Source of the DNA: WTAW01 sp964406575
GTDB taxonomy: Bacteria; Acidobacteriota; Aminicenantia; Aminicenantales; Aminicenantaceae
DNA: 23,217 nt
NCBI GenBank assembly: GCA_964406575.1
Contig: CAYOSH010000050.1
Span: 1 to 23,217 of the forward strand
Direction of reading: 5' to 3'
In this document: piece after piece, positions 1 through 7,768 of the stretch
How positions within the stretch are numbered: position 1 is the stretch's first letter
Layout: each line of letters starts with the position of its first letter
Notes under the pieces: generated by a model
The model's input: only the letters and a program-made list of their open reading frames with translations
What the model was told of the DNA's origin: nothing
Database searches by the model: none
Position numbers and translations under genes: made by a program

Positions 1-794
1 GCTGCATCCGCCACGCCTTGCATCTACAGCAACCTCGACTCGTGAATAATCCAGGTTAAATATAATTCCGGAATACACATTCAATAGCCCACGTACGCCT
101 GTATGCCTGAAAATTCTTTTTTTGTCAAAAGACCGATATCCCAGGAGGCGTGCAGCAGTCGTTTCTATGATAAAAATCATGCCAGAGCGACGACAGCAGC
201 CTTTTAGCCGTGGACTTTTTCTTGGCATGCAAGGCACATCAGGTTACCGTCCAGAGAAACTCAGTAGGAAAGAGTCCATCGATTATTCCATAAACATGTT
301 CTCTTAAGAACAAGGTCCATTTCAAAATAGCCCTGGAGAATATACATGCAACAACCATGCCATTTTTATTTTTTTCAATCATTTAGGAAGAAGAAGTTGA
401 TAAATTGACTCTTACTGGTGGCGGATGTTTTGAGTTCAAAAAAGAGCTACATTCCATGGAAAAATTTGCTGTCTTGTGCTTAACTATTCTGGACGGCATC
501 GCGATTGAGAAAACGATACTCGCCTCTTGCGAGGCAGCTGAGAAAAAGGAGATCTGCGATAAGATCCCTCTTTTAAGCTTGACACATTGATGATTATTCA
601 GGTATATAAATCCGGCTACTAATCCAAGGCGTACAGAAAGATCGCCTGCCATTCCTGTCCCGAGTCCATCCACGGGCTCTGTCTTGTCAGGTTTTAAATG
701 GAAATTGGCGGGCATTATTAGCGAAGAGCGAAGGTTCAACGGATGAAAAACTTAATGCCTGTTTACATTCCTTACCATAGATTGATTTGAACGA
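1..794. other. Long stretch without a recognisable gene
   Basis: Nothing here can be assigned to a family. Short open frames exist on both strands (for example 405-590 on plus and 383-739 on minus) but they overlap each other, show no domain I recognise, and lack convincing ribosome-binding sites. I see no tRNA, no CRISPR repeats and no clear -24/-12 element. It may hold the decayed end of a gene that lies upstream of the window. Confidence 0.5.
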
Positions 795-2144
795 ATGAGA
801 GCTCCTTTGAAAAAACAATCCAGCAATGGAACCATGGGACTCTGGGAAGCCGTGTCCATGGCTGTAGGGACTATGATTGGCGCAAGCATTTTTTCCGTTT
901 TTGGCGTAGGAGCTGAGATCGCAGGACAAAACCTACCTGCAGCCTTTTTGCTTTCAGGGTTGTATGCCTTCATCGTTGCTTATTCCTACGCAAAGCTGGG
1001 CACAAAGATCATTTCCAATTCAGGCCCTATCGCTTTTATTATCAAAGGTATTGGCGACGGAGTGGTTACCGGAGCATTGAGTGTGTTGATGTGGTTGACC
1101 TATGTGGTATCCATAGCCATGTTTGCGAAAGGTTTTGCAGGATATTTCCTTCCGCTTTTGAGAATCAACACCTCCGCCTTAAATACAGCCCTTTTGGAGG
1201 TCCTGGTTATTGTCTTATTCACCGTTCTAAATTTTTTTGGCTCCAAGGCAGTGGGCAAAACCGAATTTTATATGGTCCTCGCCAAGCTATCCATATTGGT
1301 GGTATTTATTTCGGTCGGTATATCAAGCATAAAGCCCTCATCCATCCAACCTCGCCTTGACTCTCCGCATCTCAAGGGCCTGCTTCACGCATCCGTCATT
1401 TTCTTTTTGTCTTACATGGGCTTCGGACTCATTACCAATGCCTCAGAAAATATCAGGAATGCCGCCAAAAATATTCCCAGGGCCATCTATATCAGTCTGG
1501 GCATTGTCCTCATTGTATACACAACCATCGCCTTAGCGGCGGTTGGGAATCTTTCTCCAGCGGAACTGATAAGGGCCAAGGAGAATGCTCTTGCCGTCGC
1601 CGCGAAACCGTTTTTAGGCCGCTTTGGATTTTTGCTCATTTCGATAGGCGCGCTATTTTCCATTTCGTCTGCCTTGAATGCAACTCTTTACGGCGGAGCC
1701 AACATCTCTTATTCTCTGGCGAAAGATGGTGATTTGCCCGATTTTTTTGAGAGGAAAATCTGGTTCAAGTCAGTTGAAGGACTGTACATAACGGCCGTCT
1801 TGAGTGTCGCATTCGCCCTATTTTTCAATATGGTCGGAATCGCCTCGATTACAAGCTCGGTCTTCACCCTTATTTATATATTCGTTCTCATTTCTCATTT
1901 CCGACTGAGTAAGGATGTTGGCGGGAAGAAAACTTTCCTGGGATTCAACATCGGACTTTTAAGTGCACTGTTTCTTGCCCTGCTTTATTTTCAGTTTTTT
2001 TCGCAAAAAGTGGCTTTTTACGGGACCTTTGCTGTAATTTTCGGAGCAGTCGTCGTCGAAGCCACCTTTCGATTTTTAAAAAAGCGGTCGCTGATTTTGC
2101 ATAGAAAGAGCGAGAGAAGTCCGAACAATCGGCATCAGCCTTAA
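795..2144 (+). CDS. APC-superfamily amino acid permease
   Basis: This 449-residue integral membrane protein should import amino acids or related amines by proton or solute coupling. The N-terminus carries the APC signature in TM1 (AVGTMIGASIFSVFG, about residues 22-36), in which the unwound glycine-rich segment binds the substrate backbone. About 11-12 hydrophobic segments follow, and the length is normal for the family. The C-terminal tail is short, basic and hydrophilic. The ATG at 795 has only a weak upstream ribosome-binding site; an internal ATG at 834 (MGLWEAVS) is an alternative start. It stands alone: the next reading frame on this strand is a kup fragment behind its own promoter. The substrate cannot be told from the sequence. 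Confidence 0.85.
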   Translation: MRAPLKKQSSNGTMGLWEAVSMAVGTMIGASIFSVFGVGAEIAGQNLPAAFLLSGLYAFIVAYSYAKLGTKIISNSGPIAFIIKGIGDGVVTGALSVLMWLTYVVSIAMFAKGFAGYFLPLLRINTSALNTALLEVLVIVLFTVLNFFGSKAVGKTEFYMVLAKLSILVVFISVGISSIKPSSIQPRLDSPHLKGLLHASVIFFLSYMGFGLITNASENIRNAAKNIPRAIYISLGIVLIVYTTIALAAVGNLSPAELIRAKENALAVAAKPFLGRFGFLLISIGALFSISSALNATLYGGANISYSLAKDGDLPDFFERKIWFKSVEGLYITAVLSVAFALFFNMVGIASITSSVFTLIYIFVLISHFRLSKDVGGKKTFLGFNIGLLSALFLALLYFQFFSQKVAFYGTFAVIFGAVVVEATFRFLKKRSLILHRKSERSPNNRHQP

Positions 2145-2331
2145 TGAATATATCTCCGTTGAAATTTGACCGGCTGCCAGCTGGGGTCGTTATAAAAAGA
2201 TAAATAGATTCCTCAAGTCATGGTGAAGGAATTCAGAAAGTTAATCTGATTTCCTGGGGTAGAATCAACGGAATGATCCAGAGACGTTTTTTTGACCCTG
2301 CCTTCATTTGAAACCATATTGATATTCATTT

Positions 2332-2348
2332 GTACTGCTGAACGGGAA
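2332..2348. promoter_or_regulatory. Putative enhancer (UAS) inverted repeat upstream of kup fragment
   Basis: GTACTGCTGAACGGGAA fits the 17-bp repeat RTCCTG-N5-CRGRAC seen near the other sigma-54 promoters here, with one mismatch in the left half. It lies about 70-90 bp before the -24 element. Two weaker copies follow at 2352-2368 and 2371-2387, which keeps the 19-20 bp step of the better arrays. Confidence 0.4.
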
Positions 2349-2419
2349 TCTATGCTGAGGCTGAAGACTCCGACTGTCTTTTAAAACATTTTTATGTTCT
2401 ATTAAAAACCATTTGCGCC

Positions 2420-2435
2420 TGGCATGATACTTGCG
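2420..2435 (+). promoter_or_regulatory. Sigma-54 (-24/-12) promoter of kup fragment
   Basis: TGGCATGATACTTGCG matches the consensus TGGCACG-N4-TTGCW, with the required ten bases between the GG and the GC. Its one notable departure is T for C in the -24 block. The leader to the kup start codon at 2552 is about 110 nt. Confidence 0.7.
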
Positions 2436-2551
2436 GAACTAACATTGCATCGGAGAAATTAATACCGGTCACAATCATCCATTCCCAGATAAGGGGTACG
2501 AAGAACTTCCCATCTCCGACTTCATGGGGATAAAAGAGAAGGCAGAGTAAG

Positions 2552-2662
2552 ATGGTTAACAGCGCACAGGATACGACTAAAAACAAGATCGACCTCTTCA
2601 TCTTGGCTTTTGCGGCGCTGGGGGTGGTCTATGGCGATATCGGCACTCAGATCAGATTCTGA
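2552..2662 (+). pseudogene. kup: N-terminal fragment of Kup-type potassium transporter
   Basis: The frame encodes 36 residues ending at TGA. Residues 19-32 (AFAALGVVYGDIGT) are the family hallmark at the start of Kup proteins, where GDIGTSPLY normally follows. Here the sequence switches after GDIGT to QIRF and stops, so about 95 percent of the usual 600-plus residues are gone. The N-terminal cytosolic lead and the first half of TM1 remain. Nothing downstream to 2899 continues the gene in any frame I could see. The promoter and start are kept, so the short peptide could still be made, but it cannot transport potassium. A misjoined assembly would look the same. Confidence 0.8.
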
Positions 2663-2682
2663 AAAAACAGTGCTGGTTTTTC
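2661..2682. other. Near-perfect inverted repeat after the kup stop
   Basis: GAAAAAACAG and CTGGTTTTTC are complementary except at one position and are separated by two bases. The A-rich left arm and T-rich right arm resemble a weak bidirectional terminator, but the loop is too short for the full stem to form. It sits exactly where kup homology ends. Confidence 0.25.
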
Positions 2683-2797
2683 CAGGCCTCTTCTAAGAGC
2701 TCCTTGAAGGAATCTCTCAAAGTCGGGCTTCGAACATAAATTGAATCCTTCTCTTGAGGTAGCAAACGCAATTGTTTTTTTAACGATTTTTTTCTGA

Positions 2798-2803
2798 TAT
2801 GAT
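2798..2803 (+). promoter_or_regulatory. Possible -10 box (TATGAT) for the DUF2339 gene
   Basis: TATGAT lies about 97 bp before the ATG at 2900, inside an AT-rich stretch. No good -35 hexamer is found at 17 bp; TTGTTT is present at an unfavourable spacing of about 20. This is only a weak suggestion. Confidence 0.2.
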
Positions 2804-2899
2804 AAACTCATTGGGTTTTCTATCGAGGGATCTGTTCTCACTGCCTACAACCATCAGAGGTGGATGGAAACAATCGGACAGAAAGGCTAGCATAAGTTT

Positions 2900-4546
2900 A
2901 TGACGAATGAAAAAAATGACTGGAAAGCAATCCAAGAAGCGATAAAAGATCTCGAAGCCAGGGTTTATCAACTCGAAAAAAATCAGGGGAAAATTCCGAC
3001 CGTTCCCAACGAAGAAAAAGAGCCCAAGGAATACGAAAAGCTCCAGACAAAAAAAGACCAGGTTTCTCTGGAATCCCGGATTGGCCAGTACTGGCTGGCC
3101 CAAGTGGGAGCCATCGTCCTCCTCATCGGGGCCGGCTTTTTTATCAGCTATCCTCTGCCTGGTTTCCCACCTCTGATCGCAATAATTTTTGGTTTTTCCG
3201 CAGTTGCAGTATTACTCATTCTCTCCCTCAGCTGGCGAAAAGACTATAGTTATTTATCACATATTCTCTTCGGAGGAAGTCTTGTCTTGCTCTATTTTGC
3301 CACTCTCCGGCTTCATTTTATTAGTGAACATCCCGTACTTCCCCAAAAATCTCTGGGGATTATACTTTTGCTCATTGTACTCATCGTTGATCTCTTCCTT
3401 GCGGTTCGGCAAAAAAGCGAGGCCTTGGCTACAATCATTTTGTTCTTTATCTATATAACATCCCTGTTCACCGAATCGGCGTCCATTGCTTTTCCTCTGA
3501 TCGTCATCGCATCCATCGTTACGGCCTATTTGCTGGGGACATACAGTTGGCGAACACTCGCTGTCATGAGCGTGATCTTGGCCTATGCCAGCCATCTGAT
3601 ATGGTTGTTCAACAATCCCCTTGTCGGGAACCCATTACAAGCACGTCACTCTCCTCATGGAAACTGGATCTATCTAGTCGTTTACGGTACGTTCTTCGCG
3701 TTGGCCGCTGTCATCCATGCAAAGAAACGGACCGAAGAGATTTTTGACACTCTGCTCCCCCTCCTGATCGGATCGGGATTTTTTGTAATCGGGGTGGTAA
3801 ACGTTTTGAACTATTACCGGAGCAAAATAAATTTATTTGGCATGTTAACGGCGCTATTTTTTATGGGTCTTGCGTTAGTGACCAGGAAAATCGACAGGAA
3901 AGCAAATTCTACTTCTTTATATGCTTGTTTTGGCTTTGTCGCACTGACTGTATTCATTTTCGCCCAGTTTCCATCCCCGGATTATTTCGTCTGGCTGGGC
4001 TTGCAAAGTCTCCTGGTGATTATGATAGCCATTTGGTTTCGATCCCGAATCATCGTCCTGGCCAATATCTCTATCTATTTGGGAATCTATCTCTGGTATC
4101 TTGTCACAGAGCCATCCAACAATTTGGTCAACCTCAGCTATGCCGCTGCCGCTCTAGTCAGCGCCAGGATTCTCAACCGGAAAAAAGACCGCCTGATGCT
4201 GAAAACCGATTTGATCCGCAACCTCTATCTGGTTTCGGCATTCATTATCGTTCTCTGGGGGCTTGATCATGCTGTTCCCAAAAAATTTATCAGCCTTTCC
4301 TGGCTCGGCACATCTCTTCTTTATTTTGGTATCAGCCTGATATTGAAAAATAAAAAGTACCGTTGGATGGCGATCCTGACTATCTTTGCCACGTTGGTTC
4401 ACATCTTTGTGATCGACTTATCGCGGCTTGGTCATGGATTTCGCGTGATCCTGTTTGTTGTAGTGGGTAGCGTGCTGGTGCTGTTTTCGTTGGCCTATGC
4501 ATGGGACCGGAAAAAAAATACGGAAATGAATGCCAAACAACAATGA
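2900..4546 (+). CDS. DUF2339 family multi-spanning membrane protein
   Basis: A 548-residue protein with a hydrophilic N-terminal part of about 65 residues, rich in Lys and Glu and likely coiled-coil (about residues 8-30). It is followed by about 14 hydrophobic segments running to a basic tail. The first membrane segment begins with IGQYWLAQVGAIVLLIGAGFF, which closely resembles the entry motif of DUF2339 proteins (IG.....R.G...L..G..F). That family is widespread and has no settled biochemical role. The length is at the short end, since many members have 600-900 residues. The next gene starts 54 bp after the stop on the same strand, so the two may be co-transcribed. The assignment to the family is fairly sure; no function is claimed. 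Confidence 0.75.
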   Translation: MTNEKNDWKAIQEAIKDLEARVYQLEKNQGKIPTVPNEEKEPKEYEKLQTKKDQVSLESRIGQYWLAQVGAIVLLIGAGFFISYPLPGFPPLIAIIFGFSAVAVLLILSLSWRKDYSYLSHILFGGSLVLLYFATLRLHFISEHPVLPQKSLGIILLLIVLIVDLFLAVRQKSEALATIILFFIYITSLFTESASIAFPLIVIASIVTAYLLGTYSWRTLAVMSVILAYASHLIWLFNNPLVGNPLQARHSPHGNWIYLVVYGTFFALAAVIHAKKRTEEIFDTLLPLLIGSGFFVIGVVNVLNYYRSKINLFGMLTALFFMGLALVTRKIDRKANSTSLYACFGFVALTVFIFAQFPSPDYFVWLGLQSLLVIMIAIWFRSRIIVLANISIYLGIYLWYLVTEPSNNLVNLSYAAAALVSARILNRKKDRLMLKTDLIRNLYLVSAFIIVLWGLDHAVPKKFISLSWLGTSLLYFGISLILKNKKYRWMAILTIFATLVHIFVIDLSRLGHGFRVILFVVVGSVLVLFSLAYAWDRKKNTEMNAKQQ

Positions 4547-4600
4547 CCGATTTTGTTGTTCCTGGCGATTCGCGACATTTTTTTCGAGGGAGGAAATAAA

Positions 4601-6106
4601 ATGAAGCTTCGTCTCCCAGATTCATATCATAACCTAGTCTCTTACATCGGAACCGTTGTTACTCTGGTTTCCCTAGCCATGTTCATATTTCTCTATGTCC
4701 TTTCCTCGATTTCAGCCCTGCAAAAAGCCTACGTGGGACTTATCATCTTCATGGTCATCCCCATCTTCATTATTCTCGGCCTGTTGCTGATCCCGGCCGG
4801 CATGATTGTTAAGAACCGCAAACAGCGCCGAGCCGCTGAAAAGGGGATTTCCATAGGAATATTTGACCTGAAAAGGCCGCAAAACCGCAACGCAGCAGCC
4901 ATCTTCTTGAGCGGAACGCTGGTCTTTCTTTTTCTGTCTGCTCTCGGGAGCTACAAGGCCTATCACTTTACCGAGTCGGTCCTTTTCTGCGGGACGCTGT
5001 GTCACAACGTGATGAATCCCGAGTATACAGCATATCAGGCGTCCCCCCATGCTCGAGTAGCCTGTGCTGAATGTCATGTTGGACCCGGAGCGAGCTGGTA
5101 TGTCAAGTCCAAACTGAGCGGACTTTACCAGGTCTATGCCACCATTGCCAATATCTATCCGCGCCCCATCCCGGCTCCGATAAAAAGCCTTCGCCCCGCA
5201 CGGGAAACATGCGAACAGTGCCACTGGCCTCAGAAAGTCTATGGCAAACAGCAGCGTCTGGAGATATATTATCTGCCTGATGAAAAAAACACCCGCTGGG
5301 ATATTGAGCTTCTACTGAATACTGGATCAGGCAATCCCGCTTTCGGGTTCGAGACAGGTATCCACTGGCACATCAATCGAGATATCCAGATCGAATATAT
5401 CCATACAGACGAAGAAAGGCTGAAAATCGCCCGGATCATTCTGACAAATAAAAGCACCAAAGAGAGAGTTCTCTTCAACACCTCAGACGCGAAGATCAGC
5501 GATGATGATTTAAACAAATACCCTACAAGGATAATGGACTGTATTGATTGTCATAACCGCCCCAGTCACATTTACCGGAATCCTCTCAAATTCGTCAATA
5601 TAGCTATAGCGGGCGGAAAAATAGATGTCACGCTTCCCTTTATCAAAAAAGTTGCTGTGGAGGCCTGCCTCGTCAAATTCCAGAACATGACTCAGGCCCT
5701 GACCGGCATCGAGCAAAAAGTCAGACAATTCTACTCAGATAACTATCCTGATATCCTCAAGGAGCAGAAAAATCGCATCGACCTCTCCATAGCCGGGATC
5801 CAAGAAGCTTTTTCCCAAAATATCTTTCCGGTTATGAACGTCCGCTGGGAAGCCTACCCGGATCATATCGGACATTTGAATACCTACGGCTGTTTCCGCT
5901 GTCATGATGACCAGCACATAAGCGAAAACGGACGGTCTATTACTAAGGAATGTAACCTGTGTCATATTATCTACGGACAGGGATCTCGCGGCAATCTGAC
6001 CTACGCAGCCAGAGACATCTCCCTGGAATTCAAGCACCCGAAAGACATAGGAGAGGCCTGGAAAGAAATGATGTGCGTTGAGTGTCATTCCACTCCCCCT
6101 TTTTAA
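4601..6106 (+). CDS. NapC/NirT-type multihaem cytochrome c
   Basis: A 501-residue membrane-anchored cytochrome, probably passing electrons from the quinol pool to a periplasmic acceptor. Three N-terminal hydrophobic segments (about residues 13-35, 42-70 and 102-122) precede the haem domain. Haem-attachment cysteines start at residues 130 (CGTLCH, three residues between the cysteines), 155, 204, 314, 431, 451 and 492. The last six are regular CXXCH, so seven haems are expected. The segment SPHARVACAECHVGPG is typical of the NapC/NirT/NrfH fold. The ATG at 4601 is chosen because GAGGGAGGAAA stands 5-15 bases before it; the frame is open further upstream only through weak starts. The final haem motif is eight residues from the C-terminus. 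No partner reductase lies next to it; the following gene is a broken barrel protein. Confidence 0.85.
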   Translation: MKLRLPDSYHNLVSYIGTVVTLVSLAMFIFLYVLSSISALQKAYVGLIIFMVIPIFIILGLLLIPAGMIVKNRKQRRAAEKGISIGIFDLKRPQNRNAAAIFLSGTLVFLFLSALGSYKAYHFTESVLFCGTLCHNVMNPEYTAYQASPHARVACAECHVGPGASWYVKSKLSGLYQVYATIANIYPRPIPAPIKSLRPARETCEQCHWPQKVYGKQQRLEIYYLPDEKNTRWDIELLLNTGSGNPAFGFETGIHWHINRDIQIEYIHTDEERLKIARIILTNKSTKERVLFNTSDAKISDDDLNKYPTRIMDCIDCHNRPSHIYRNPLKFVNIAIAGGKIDVTLPFIKKVAVEACLVKFQNMTQALTGIEQKVRQFYSDNYPDILKEQKNRIDLSIAGIQEAFSQNIFPVMNVRWEAYPDHIGHLNTYGCFRCHDDQHISENGRSITKECNLCHIIYGQGSRGNLTYAARDISLEFKHPKDIGEAWKEMMCVECHSTPPF

Positions 6107-6118
6107 AAACGGATTTGA

Positions 6119-6940
6119 AAGCGGATCGGAGGGGAATCCGTCCTCCAGCGGATTCCCTACGTGACCGGGAGTTATGCGGAAAGCCTGTTCATCCGGTTCG
6201 ACTGCGACCTCTACGTGCGCGCTTTTCCTCTGATCGACGGACAGGAGATCTTGGACGCCAAAGAAAATCCTCAGGCCCCCGGGGCACTCCATCTGGAAAC
6301 TCTCAGTGCGGCTCTTGTCTATGACAACTCTTATTTCGGTGCGACCAGTCCAATACTGGGACAGACATACCTGTTGGAACTCTCTTCCAAAATCGGGTCG
6401 ATCACCTATTATGATGTTCTTGCCGATTACAGACGCTATTTCATGCCTGTCAGGCCATGGACTCTGGTGTTCCGGTTCCTCACTTTTGGGCGTTTTGGCC
6501 CGGGGGCAGAGGACGACCGGCTCTATCCGCTTTTTCTGGGCTACTAAAGCCTTGTCAGATGCTATAACTACAGCTCCTTCAGTTCCGAGGAATCTGGACA
6601 GGGCGAAGTCTGTCCGGTGTTTGACCGGTTATTCGGCAGCAAGATCATGGTGGTCAACGCGGAATTGCGTTTTCCTCTGTTCAACGTGCTGGGTTTCGGA
6701 ACGGGTTTTTACGGAATTTTTCCCATAGAATTTGCTGCTTTTGTGGACGGAGGTCTCGCCTGGTTCGATGATGACAAAGCCTGGTTTTTAGGTGGCAACC
6801 GCAAGCCGGTCTGGAGCGCGGGCGATGAGCTCCGGAGGAACCTATTCGGGTTTGCCATTGTGGGGGTGAACCTGGTCCGGCCTTTTAACCGCCCGCAGAA
6901 GGATTGCTACTTTCAGTTCTTGTTAATACCCGGATTTTAG
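6119..6940 (+). pseudogene. Broken outer-membrane surface-antigen (BamA/TamA-like) beta-barrel
   Basis: The open frame from 6119 to 6940 encodes the C-terminal barrel region of a bacterial surface-antigen family protein, the kind often found at the end of WD40/TolB-like secreted proteins. Recognisable parts are ETLSAALVYDNSYFGATSPI, the segment DYRRYFMPVRPWTLVFRF, the segment FGSKIMVVNAELRFPLFN, and a C-terminus ending in F. An in-frame TAA at 6545-6547 falls inside the conserved GY-x-SLVRGY block (here GY, stop, SLVRCY), and the glycine of that block is Cys. No N-terminal propeller or signal peptide precedes it; the frame is closed by TGA at 6116, ten bases after the cytochrome stop. It therefore looks both truncated and interrupted. 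Two shorter pieces (6161-6547 from GTG, and 6617-6940) could be translated but would not form a whole barrel. Confidence 0.75.
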
Positions 6941-6992
6941 TTTAGGGCTGGTCTATGAGAAGTTTGTGAGTTTTGAAAGGCCTTGAAAACTT

Positions 6993-7009
6993 GTCCTGTC
7001 CGGCGGGAC
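6993..7009. promoter_or_regulatory. Putative enhancer (UAS) inverted repeat upstream of otsAB
   Basis: GTCCTGTCCGGCGGGAC is an almost perfect inverted repeat (GTCCTG, five bases, CGGGAC) and one of the best copies of the shared 17-bp motif. It lies about 75 bp before the -24 element at 7083, a normal distance for an enhancer-binding protein site. Confidence 0.55.
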
Positions 7010-7082
7010 TTTTCGATGATTGATAGGCCTGATTTCTATACTGAAAATCCTTTTATCTGGCAAGTTGGAATCAAAATGTATT

Positions 7083-7098
7083 TGGCACGTTTTTAGCA
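7083..7098 (+). promoter_or_regulatory. Sigma-54 (-24/-12) promoter of otsAB
   Basis: TGGCACGTTTTTAGCA matches the -24 block TGGCACG exactly, and the -12 block is TAGCA instead of TTGCA, with ten bases between GG and GC. The start codon of the trehalose gene is at 7175. Confidence 0.7.
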
Positions 7099-7112
7099 AA
7101 TAAACTCCAGTG

Positions 7113-7143
7113 TTTCCGGCCGCATCATTTTTCCTGCCGGAAA
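7113..7143 (+). promoter_or_regulatory. Hairpin in the otsAB leader
   Basis: TTTCCGGC (7113-7120) and GCCGGAAA (7136-7143) form a perfect 8-bp stem with a 15-base loop, between the promoter and the start codon. A five-codon frame (7161-7178, MTFRK) with an AGGA before it ends by overlapping the ATG of otsA. Both could affect translation; neither is proven. Confidence 0.4.
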
Positions 7144-7174
7144 TGATAAATAGGAATCAGATGACATTCCGGAA

Positions 7175-7768
7175 ATGAAAACAGACACCCATCCACACAA
7201 AATCCTCATCGTGGCCAACCGGCTTCCGGTGAGCATTTCCAAGAGAAAAGAGGAAATCCGGATCCAAAAAAGCCCTGGAGGATTGGCGGCCAGCCTTCGC
7301 ACCCTTGAAAAAAAAAGAGACGTGCTTTTTGTCGGCTGGCCTGGTTACTGGCCTGCCGATAAAAAAGAAAGAAAAGACATCGAAAACATCCTGGTTAAGC
7401 GGCACCGGAGTTATCCCATTTTTATCGAACCCACCGAGGTAAGCAAATACTATTATGGGTTTGCCAACAGAACCCTCTGGCCCCTGTTTCATTATTTCTC
7501 GACCTACAGTGATTATGACCAGACTGAGTGGGCGGCCTACCAGAGAGTCAACAAGAAATTCTTGCAGAAAATAATCGCCCTGGCCGGTCCCGAGGATATC
7601 ATATGGATTCATGACTACCATCTGATGCTTTTGCCCTCCTTGATCAGGAAGAGTCTTCGCCGGAGTGCCGTCGGGTTTTTTCTCCATATTCCCTTTCCCT
7701 CCTCGGAGATCTTCCGCACGCTACCCTGGAGACAGATGAAAAAGAGCAGAGAAGAAGCATGGCATTGA
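7175..7768 (+). pseudogene. otsA: Trehalose-6-phosphate synthase, N-terminal piece of broken otsAB
   Basis: OtsA (glycosyltransferase family 20) joins UDP-glucose and glucose 6-phosphate into trehalose 6-phosphate. The first about 188 residues are well conserved: VANRLPVSI at the start, the glycine loop SPGGLAASL, WIHDYHLMLLPSL, and HIPFPSSEIFRTLPWR. Right after RTLPWR the frame departs and ends in QMKKSREEAWH. In the neighbouring frame the sequence resumes with typical OtsA C-terminal residues (EQRRSMALMRKRLSEFDIYRW). By comparison with usual OtsAB fusions of about 730 residues, roughly 250 residues that include most of the nucleotide-sugar site have been lost, and the ends are joined out of frame near 7715-7730. 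The product cannot be an active synthase. The ATG at 7175 lacks a strong ribosome-binding site but may be coupled to a five-codon leader frame. Confidence 0.85.

Noticed and set aside
222..240. TTGGCATGCAAGGCACATC as a sigma-54 promoter
   Set aside because: The GG-to-GC spacing is not ten bases, and no enhancer motif or gene start lies suitably placed.
383..739. 118-codon minus-strand frame and the overlapping 61-codon plus-strand frame at 405-590
   Set aside because: They shadow each other, match no family I recognise and have no convincing ribosome-binding sites.
2647..2841. Minus-strand 64-codon frame after the kup fragment
   Set aside because: No family recognised and no ribosome-binding site; not enough to call a gene.
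5735..6292. Minus-strand frame of 185 codons across the cytochrome end
   Set aside because: Opposite the haem-binding region and the barrel remnant, with no recognisable motif.
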